A DNA stretch of 26,974 nucleotides from an uncultured bacterium. GTDB lineage: Bacteria > Cyanobacteriota > Vampirovibrionia > Gastranaerophilales > Gastranaerophilaceae. The notes under the pieces were generated by a model. It was not told where the DNA came from. It saw nothing but the letters and a program-made list of their open reading frames with translations, and did not search any database. This document shows, one piece after another, positions 22,713 through 26,974 of the stretch (positions are counted from its first letter, which is position 1; each line of letters starts with the position of its first letter). Location: contig URXT01000025.1 of NCBI GenBank assembly GCA_900551915.1, forward strand, positions 1 through 26,974, given 5' to 3'. The position numbers were made by a program, and so were the translations under genes.

Positions 22713-22746
22713 AAAAGCCCATGCTTTAAATTGCATGAGCTTTTTT
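22713..22746. terminator. Bidirectional terminator between SLH and OppF-type genes
   Basis: AAAAGC-cc-ATGC / GCAT-ga-GCTTTTTT stem with 8-nt loop. It lies 33 nt after the stop of the SLH gene on the minus strand and has T-rich flanks on both sides. Confidence 0.75.
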
Positions 22747-22778
22747 GTTTGAAATTTCTTGCTGACGACGGAAAATTT

Positions 22779-23921
22779 TTATTCAATAATCCAGCCGTTT
22801 GTCAAATCTATCTTAATAGGATTCAACAATTTTACATCAACTGAATTGTCGGGGAAATTTTCAAGTTTTTCGCCTTTCAAAAGCGCTCTGACTATTTTCA
22901 TAAACCAGTTTCTGTGTTTTGTAATTTCTCCGCTGGCCGGGAATTTTGCAGTTTGGTCATTCGGCGTTACGATAAGATTGTTGTCAAGAACAAGAACACC
23001 GTTTCTGACAAACCATTTGCCTTTTCTTACATCAAGAAGCTGTCCTTTGAAGGTTGAACCTTTATAAATCAAAATATAATTTTCCTTTGTGACAAAATTC
23101 ATAGGAGCAACTGCAACATAAATATCGCCTGACTGGTTTATTTGAGAGCTTATTGCTTTTGTAAGTCTTATCGGAACGATTGAACCTGCCGGAATTGTAC
23201 CTATTGAACCTTGCACTGTTGCGCCGTCTATTACATAACCTTCGCCTTGTTTCTTACTCATAACTTCAGCAAGTTTGGCATTCGGATTAAGTCTTGCTTC
23301 TTCTATCATTCTGTAAAGAATTGCTGATACTTCTGCACGAGTTGCAGGGCGTGTGGCTTCAATCTTTTTTGAATTTTCTGACGGAATTGTTACAAGCATG
23401 TTTAGGATTTCTGCTTTTCCGGCAGAAATTAGGAAGGAGGCCGGAACAAAGGCCAAATCTGAATACTGTTTTAATACTTCTACGGCCTTAATATCTGTAA
23501 TTTCTTGTGTTGTTAAAGCGTTTACGGCCATTGAGATTGATTCGGCGCGGGATACAGAGTCGTCCGGTCTGAATAGTGTGCTTTCGGGTGAATATGAAAT
23601 TAAGTCAAAATACAGCGATTTTTGAATAGAATCATAAGCCCAAAATTCCGGAGTTATATCTGTAAACTTGACAGGCTGTGCCACATGAATTCCATCTTGT
23701 CCGAGTGCTTTAATTGCCATACTGGCAAATTCTGCGCGTGTTACGTTTTCATCGGGCTGGAAGGTTCCATCCGGATAGCCGACAATAATTCCTCTTTCGC
23801 TAAGTTCATTAATCTGTTTTGCTGCCCAATGCGTGTCTGAAACGTCAGGAAATGCAAAGGCACATCCTGTTCCAAGCACAATCACTAAAGTTGAGAGCAT
23901 TACTTTGAATATATTTTTCAT
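22779..23921 (-). CDS. S-layer homology (SLH) domain envelope protein
   Basis: About 380 residues. The start at 23921 is chosen over 23927 because AGGAG is then 7 nt away. Signal peptide MKNIFKVMLSTLVIVLGTGCAFA, possibly lipobox-like (GTGC) but more likely cleaved after AFA. Three SLH repeats follow: FPDVSDTHWAAKQINELSERGIIVGYPDGTFQP, FTDITPEFWAYDSIQKSLYFDLI and a degenerate YSDLAFVPASFL...RAEVSAILYRMI. They anchor the protein to cell-wall polymer. The C-terminal half (about 230-380) has GTIPAGSIVPIRLTKAISS and YILIYKGSTFKGQL, a beta-rich region like the FimV/secretion-linked or TrbI-like domains of cyanobacterial SLH proteins. Monocistronic. Confidence 0.9.
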   Translation of the reverse strand: MKNIFKVMLSTLVIVLGTGCAFAFPDVSDTHWAAKQINELSERGIIVGYPDGTFQPDENVTRAEFASMAIKALGQDGIHVAQPVKFTDITPEFWAYDSIQKSLYFDLISYSPESTLFRPDDSVSRAESISMAVNALTTQEITDIKAVEVLKQYSDLAFVPASFLISAGKAEILNMLVTIPSENSKKIEATRPATRAEVSAILYRMIEEARLNPNAKLAEVMSKKQGEGYVIDGATVQGSIGTIPAGSIVPIRLTKAISSQINQSGDIYVAVAPMNFVTKENYILIYKGSTFKGQLLDVRKGKWFVRNGVLVLDNNLIVTPNDQTAKFPASGEITKHRNWFMKIVRALLKGEKLENFPDNSVDVKLLNPIKIDLTNGWIIE

Positions 23922-24071
23922 ACTCATTCTCCTATAATACTAAATTCCACTAAAATCATACACTTAAAGGCCATTTTCATCAAGCATGTAAATATTTGTA
24001 AAACAACAAATTGAGTTTCTGCATTTGAGAAAGTGAATTAAAAAAGAGAGTTAAAAAAACTCTCTTTTAAA

Positions 24072-24157
<86 letters not shown>

Positions 24158-24176
24158 ATATTTAATTTTCATAAAT

Positions 24177-24248
24177 TGCCTTTGACGGGATTTGAACCCG
24201 TGGCCTCTCCCTTACCAAGGGAGTGCGCTACCCCTGCGCCACAAAGGC
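24177..24248 (-). tRNA. tRNA-Thr (GGT)
   Basis: Minus strand; acceptor GCCTTTG/CAAAGGC, anticodon stem CTCCC/GGGAG with loop TTGGTAA giving GGT, T-arm GGTTCAAATCC. CCA is not encoded, unlike tRNA-Tyr 19 nt away. The 5' end lies next to a duplicated fragment of itself. Confidence 0.95.
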
Positions 24249-24344
24249 TTGTTTGTTTTTTCTCTGACGCGACTCAGCGAGTGCTTTCCTCTCGAAAAAA
24301 GATACTTAATCTTTTTTCTCGGCAGAGTCCCTGCGCCACAAAGG
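24232..24344 (-). repeat. Direct repeat of tRNA-Thr 5' segment flanking a hairpin element
   Basis: The 16-mer CCCTGCGCCACAAAGG, part of the acceptor and D arm of tRNA-Thr(GGT) (24232-24247), recurs exactly at 24329-24344. Between the copies is an inverted repeat GAAAAAAGAT...ATCTTTTTTC and outer GACTC/GAGTC arms. The layout resembles insertion of a small element at the 5' end of the tRNA with target duplication, or decay of a tandem tRNA copy. A 95-codon ORF reading through this region is an artefact of the tRNA antisense. Confidence 0.6.
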
Positions 24345-24476
24345 TTTACTACCCTGTCAAAATATTTGGCTTGTCAATAACCAGCTGTATAAAGCTTTTG
24401 GTTACTTATTTAAAGTATCAAGAACAAAATGTTATGTCAATAGTTTTTCTTGCCTATTCTTGAAAAGAGAATTAAT

Positions 24477-24506
24477 AAAAAAGCCCCGGATATACCAGAG
24501 CTTTTT
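24477..24506. terminator. Terminator downstream of the 24545 gene
   Basis: AAAAAAGC-cccGG...CC-aga-GCTTTTT hairpin, with an alternative pairing to GGGCTTTTT at 24532-24540. Serves the minus-strand gene ending at 24545. Confidence 0.7.
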
Positions 24507-24544
24507 ATTAAATATATATAAGGGCTTTTTGCTTTTGTCAATGG

Positions 24545-25003
24545 TTAAAATTCCCAGGGGTTTAAACCCTGTTTTAACGTGTCTTTTGCCCAGTTCTTCC
24601 AATTGAAGTACATAGTAACTCTGCTGGGGTGCCAGGAATGATCCTTCATAAATCCTATAAAATCTCTTGTCATTTTAGTATCAGTTTTTTTGTCTACTTT
24701 AGGTAATTCTAGCAAATAAGACTCACCTTCTTCTTTAAACTTAAATGCAATTGATTTACTTCTTAATTTTGGAACCTTTGAAAGGTTCTCGCTGTCAGTT
24801 AAACCTTTCGGTAGAAGTCTGTATGTTTTCTCTAGTATTATGTTTTGAACACCTGCTTTGGCCAGCTTAGAGTTTGGTGCTGGAGTAATCTCTTTACTTA
24901 GTATATTAGTAATATAGGGAAGATGAGGCACTTTATATTGATTAAGTTTTTTCTCAACGACCGTTCCTCCGGCATATTTTGTGGTTGATAATATTTTTAT
25001 CAT
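24545..25003 (-). CDS. Hypothetical protein, 152 residues
   Basis: Unknown function. A basic chain beginning MIKILSTTKYAGGTVVEKKLNQYKVPHLPYITNI, with a strand-rich middle (SIAFKFKEEGESYLLELPKV) and an aromatic C-terminus (DHSWHPSRVTMYFNWKNWAKDTLKQGLNPWEF). No signal peptide, membrane helix or motif I know. AAAGGA ribosome site 7 nt from ATG and a terminator at 24477-24506 argue that it is a real single-gene unit. Flanked by tRNA-Thr genes. Confidence 0.75.
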   Translation of the reverse strand: MIKILSTTKYAGGTVVEKKLNQYKVPHLPYITNILSKEITPAPNSKLAKAGVQNIILEKTYRLLPKGLTDSENLSKVPKLRSKSIAFKFKEEGESYLLELPKVDKKTDTKMTRDFIGFMKDHSWHPSRVTMYFNWKNWAKDTLKQGLNPWEF

Positions 25004-25225
25004 ATAATGTCCTTTCTATGTTGATGATTATATAAATACTGTAAAATTTTTTTTGCTATTTGATTAACATTTTTTTACAAATACATAGGTTGAGTAAAAC
25101 AATACAACCATGACAAAAGTCAGTCGTTAATCTCGGATAAATAGGGGTTCAAGATGTTTTTGTCCGGCAAAATTATATTTTACACTTGATGAAAAATCTT
25201 CTTAATTCAAAAATCCAATAAAAAA

Positions 25226-25297
25226 TGCCGACTATAGGAATCGAACCTACAACCTACGGTTTACAAAACCGTTGCTCTACCATTGAGCCAAGTCGGC
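25226..25297 (-). tRNA. tRNA-Thr (TGT)
   Basis: Minus strand; acceptor GCCGACT/AGTCGGC, anticodon stem ACGGT/ACCGT with loop TTTGTAA giving TGT, T-arm GGTTCGATTCC. CCA not encoded. The 222-nt spacer to the gene at 25003 holds no feature I recognise. Confidence 0.95.
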
Positions 25298-25400
25298 AAG
25301 TCACATGTCTTATTTTATATAGAAAATTTTTCACTGTCAAGAGTTTTTTCTTATTAACTTTTTTGTGTATAATTATTTCGTGAATATTGGAGGTTTAACT

Positions 25401-25742
25401 ATGCTGAGACAATGCGCGCCTATTTTGCTTTTGACAATTTCAAATATTTTTATGACTTTTGCATGGTATGGGCATTTGAAATTCAAGTCGGCGCCGCTTT
25501 TGCTTGTTATCCTCATAAGCTGGGGGATTGCGCTTTTTGAATACTGTTTCCAGGTGCCGGCTAACCGCATAGGGCATGAATTTTTCTCGGCTGCCCAGCT
25601 TAAAACTATTCAGGAGGTTATAACGCTTGTTGTATTTAGTGTTTTTTCGGTGCTTTACCTGAAAGAAGAATTTCGCTGGAATTATCTTGTTGGCTTCTTT
25701 TTTATAATTCTTGCAGTGTTCTTTATCTTTAAAAAATGGTAA
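25401..25742 (+). CDS. DUF486 family small membrane protein (DMT-like)
   Basis: A 113-residue membrane protein with about four hydrophobic helices: PILLLTISNIFMTFAWYGHL, LLLVILISWGIALFEYCFQVP, a shorter helix in TIQEVITLVVFSVFSVLYL, and YLVGFFFIILAVFFIFKKW. The FAWYGHLK, ANRIGHEFFSAAQLKTIQE and FRWNYL pieces match DUF486, a small relative of drug/metabolite transporters with unknown substrate. GGAGG ribosome site 8 nt from ATG 25401 (an earlier in-frame ATG at 25365 lies upstream and is less likely). TATAAT at 25368-25373 is a likely -10. Confidence 0.92.
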   Translation: MLRQCAPILLLTISNIFMTFAWYGHLKFKSAPLLLVILISWGIALFEYCFQVPANRIGHEFFSAAQLKTIQEVITLVVFSVFSVLYLKEEFRWNYLVGFFFIILAVFFIFKKW

Positions 25743-25770
25743 ATTTATTGATTTATTGCAGGCAAAATCT

Positions 25771-26010
25771 CTAATCTGCAACGCTCAAAAAATCGTTAAG
25801 AAGTTTTCTGCGGTAGCGGTATTTCTGTGAGATTAAATACTTCACGTAAAAGATTTTAAAAAGTCTTTGTGTGTAATTATTCTCAAATACTTTAAGCTTG
25901 TAACGGCTGCTATTTTTGCGTTTGATTATAGAATAAAATTCCGGCAGAAAAGGCGTCTTCAATACATAATACTGTTTTTGTAGGTTATCTTTTATTACTA
26001 TAAAATGCAT
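25771..26010 (-). CDS. Small basic hypothetical protein, 79 residues
   Basis: Very basic and Tyr/Lys-rich (YSIIKRKNSSRYKLKVFENNYTQRLFKIFYVKYLISQKYRYRRKLL), no motif. I keep it because TATACT lies exactly 6 nt before its ATG (26017-26022), as at other leaderless starts, and it is the only open frame in a 300-nt gap. A chance ORF is still possible. Confidence 0.45.
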   Translation of the reverse strand: MHFIVIKDNLQKQYYVLKTPFLPEFYSIIKRKNSSRYKLKVFENNYTQRLFKIFYVKYLISQKYRYRRKLLNDFLSVAD

Positions 26011-26016
26011 ACCAAC

Positions 26017-26022
26017 AGTATA
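26017..26022 (-). promoter_or_regulatory. -10 TATACT placed for leaderless small ORF
   Basis: TATACT on the minus strand, 6 nt before ATG 26010; spacer GTTGGT. Confidence 0.35.
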
Positions 26023-26052
26023 ATATTATTTTTCTTTATGACAAGAGAAGCT

Positions 26053-26763
26053 TTATTCGTTTTTTGCCAATTCTTTTTTCAATTTTCTCGGAAGTTTTTC
26101 TTTACCGGATTTTGTTAGTTTTTCAGAACTTTGTTCAGGCAAATGCATGCTTTTCAGCTTTTCAAATGGTCGTTGCGTATGAAGAATAATCCTGCGTCTT
26201 GCTTTTTCAATTCTGCGCGGATTTTTTATTTGTCCAGCGGTGTAGTTTCTTGTTTTTGCCTTTAGAAGCGGTTCTGATTTTGTTTTATTTATTTGTATTG
26301 AAGAGTTCATTAGGTCAACTTCAAATTCTGCACGGTCAAGTACATCTAATAATTCACTGCTTCCGTAACGTTTGGTATCAAAGCTGTGGTAGTAATTTCT
26401 GTACATATCATCAGTTGGAAACATCTCATTATGTGTCCCAAACTTTGGAATTGGTGATACAATATATGAACTTTGCGTAAACCCTTTTTCATCAAGAGTT
26501 TTTACCGATAAAAGCTGCTTGGCTTTATCTGCAAGTTCAATGATTATATTGTTTGAGTTTTTGGCCTGGCGTTCCTGAATAGCTTTTGAAAAAACTGACC
26601 AAAGTGGTTTTGAGTGACCTGCTGGAATGTTTGTATTTATGTAAGTTACATTTGGATTAGCTTTAATAACACGGTCAGCCTTTTTTAAAAGTTTTTCTGC
26701 TTCTATTGATGCTATGTAGAGTTGTCCAAAATTTGTTTGTGTATAATTGTTTTGAATTTTCAT
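26053..26763 (-). CDS. Hypothetical protein with N-terminal TNFGQLY motif
   Basis: A 236-residue protein of unknown function. It begins MKIQNNYTQTNFGQLYIASIEAEKLLKKADRV; TNFG is a variant of the F-x-G motif. The middle has NIPAGHSKPLWSVFSKAIQ and mixed alpha/beta content. The C-terminal 70 residues are strongly basic (KNPRRIEKARRRIILHTQRPFEKLK... LTKSGKEKLPRKLKKELAKNE), perhaps nucleic-acid binding. AAGGAG ribosome site 5 nt before the ATG. No signal peptide. Confidence 0.77.
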   Translation of the reverse strand: MKIQNNYTQTNFGQLYIASIEAEKLLKKADRVIKANPNVTYINTNIPAGHSKPLWSVFSKAIQERQAKNSNNIIIELADKAKQLLSVKTLDEKGFTQSSYIVSPIPKFGTHNEMFPTDDMYRNYYHSFDTKRYGSSELLDVLDRAEFEVDLMNSSIQINKTKSEPLLKAKTRNYTAGQIKNPRRIEKARRRIILHTQRPFEKLKSMHLPEQSSEKLTKSGKEKLPRKLKKELAKNE

Positions 26764-26823
26764 TTTTACTCCTTAACTAATATTTATATTAATATAAAGC
26801 TCCTAAAAAATAATTTTGCCCCC

Positions 26824-26852
26824 TTGCGCGTGTATAAAAAATGATTTATAAT
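26824..26852 (+). promoter_or_regulatory. Promoter of the truncated right-end gene
   Basis: TTGCGC (26824-26829), 17-nt spacer, TATAAT (26847-26852), followed by the AAGGAG ribosome site and ATG 26891. A convincing sigma-70 promoter. Confidence 0.7.
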
Positions 26853-26890
26853 AAAAAAGAGCAAAGAAAAAAGTTAAGGAGCAACGAAGT

Positions 26891-26974
26891 ATGAAACGTA
26901 GACATAGCTTGAATTACCAGGGGGGGGGGCGCCCGCAAAACCAGCTCCTTAAAGGGTTTGGCGAAAAAGTATCT
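26891..26974 (+). CDS. 3'-truncated protein with poly-G-encoded leader, probable pilin-like
   Basis: ATG 26891 has an AAGGAG ribosome site and an upstream promoter. The frame is open for 28 codons to the window edge: MKRRHSLNYQ-GGG-RPQNQLLKGFGEKVS. The G10 tract (26920-26929) codes the Gly run. RPQNQLLKGF aligns with HPQNKLLNGF of the left-end pilin-like protein, with four of the seven differing codons or so being silent, so this is a coding paralogue. By analogy the missing part should contain a prepilin signal about 60 residues in. Identification as pilin-like is inference from that match. Confidence 0.65.
   Translation, partial: MKRRHSLNYQGGGRPQNQLLKGFGEKVS

Noticed and set aside
24176..24463. 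Two overlapping ORFs across tRNA-Thr (95 and 62 codons)
   Set aside because: They are the antisense of a tRNA and its duplicated fragment; the typical spurious GFEPVASPLP-type peptide from tRNA complement.

Overview
The window reads as one AT-rich contig from an anaerobic, non-photosynthetic relative of Cyanobacteria, most likely the gut lineage Gastranaerophilales (Vampirovibrionia/Melainabacteria). The assignment is an inference from several signals: an OmpR-type response regulator very close to cyanobacterial RpaB; CMP-KDO synthetase (KdsB), implying lipopolysaccharide; an SLH-domain envelope protein; a TonB-like protein; type IV pilin-like genes; HydG for [FeFe]-hydrogenase maturation, implying anaerobic H2 metabolism; and several orphan proteins whose N-termini carry a short [TS]-x-F-x-G/S motif. 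No phage, insertion sequence, plasmid replicon or CRISPR array was seen.

Layout. 1-2.6 kb: a 5'-truncated pilin-like gene, then ybaB-recR on the minus strand and a matrixin-like metalloprotease. 2.6-6.2 kb: a tight plus-strand operon accD-accA-prmA-kdsB (fatty-acid carboxylase subunits, ribosomal protein L11 methylation, LPS sugar activation); prmA carries an in-frame palindromic insertion. 6.2-7.2 kb: a small XRE regulator divergent from a frameshifted pilin-like pseudogene, with a long inverted repeat across the shared promoter region. 7.4-10 kb: RpaB-like regulator, terminator, tRNA-His, TonB-like protein, an F-x-S hypothetical and a DUF488 protein. 10-14.5 kb (minus): DEDDh exonuclease, F-x-G hypothetical, HAD phosphatase, TPR lipoprotein/secreted protein, a putative ncRNA/terminator region, and typA. 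14.6-19.1 kb: membrane-anchored F-x-G protein, mnmA, a coiled-coil F-x-G protein and hydG. 19.1-19.4 kb: a cluster of dispersed inverted repeats. 19.4-24 kb (minus): formyltransferase, smpB, HExxH protein, OppF-type ATPase, SLH protein. 24-25.3 kb: tRNA-Tyr, tRNA-Thr(GGT) with a duplicated 5' fragment, a hypothetical gene and tRNA-Thr(TGT). 25.4-27 kb: DUF486 membrane protein, two hypotheticals, and a 3'-truncated gene at the edge.

Most unusual signals. (1) Both contig ends lie in the same kind of sequence: a G10-G11 tract followed by codons for (H/R)PQN(K/Q)LL(N/K)GF. The two copies differ mostly at synonymous positions, so they are coding; the left copy runs in frame into a type IV pilin-like protein. 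This suggests a multicopy, potentially phase-variable pilin leader family at which assembly stopped. (2) Eight genes have a -10-like hexamer exactly 6 nt before ATG and no Shine-Dalgarno, which points to widespread leaderless transcription. (3) Five otherwise unrelated hypotheticals share an N-terminal F-x-G/S type motif. (4) A 72-nt palindrome-rich element is inserted in frame within prmA.
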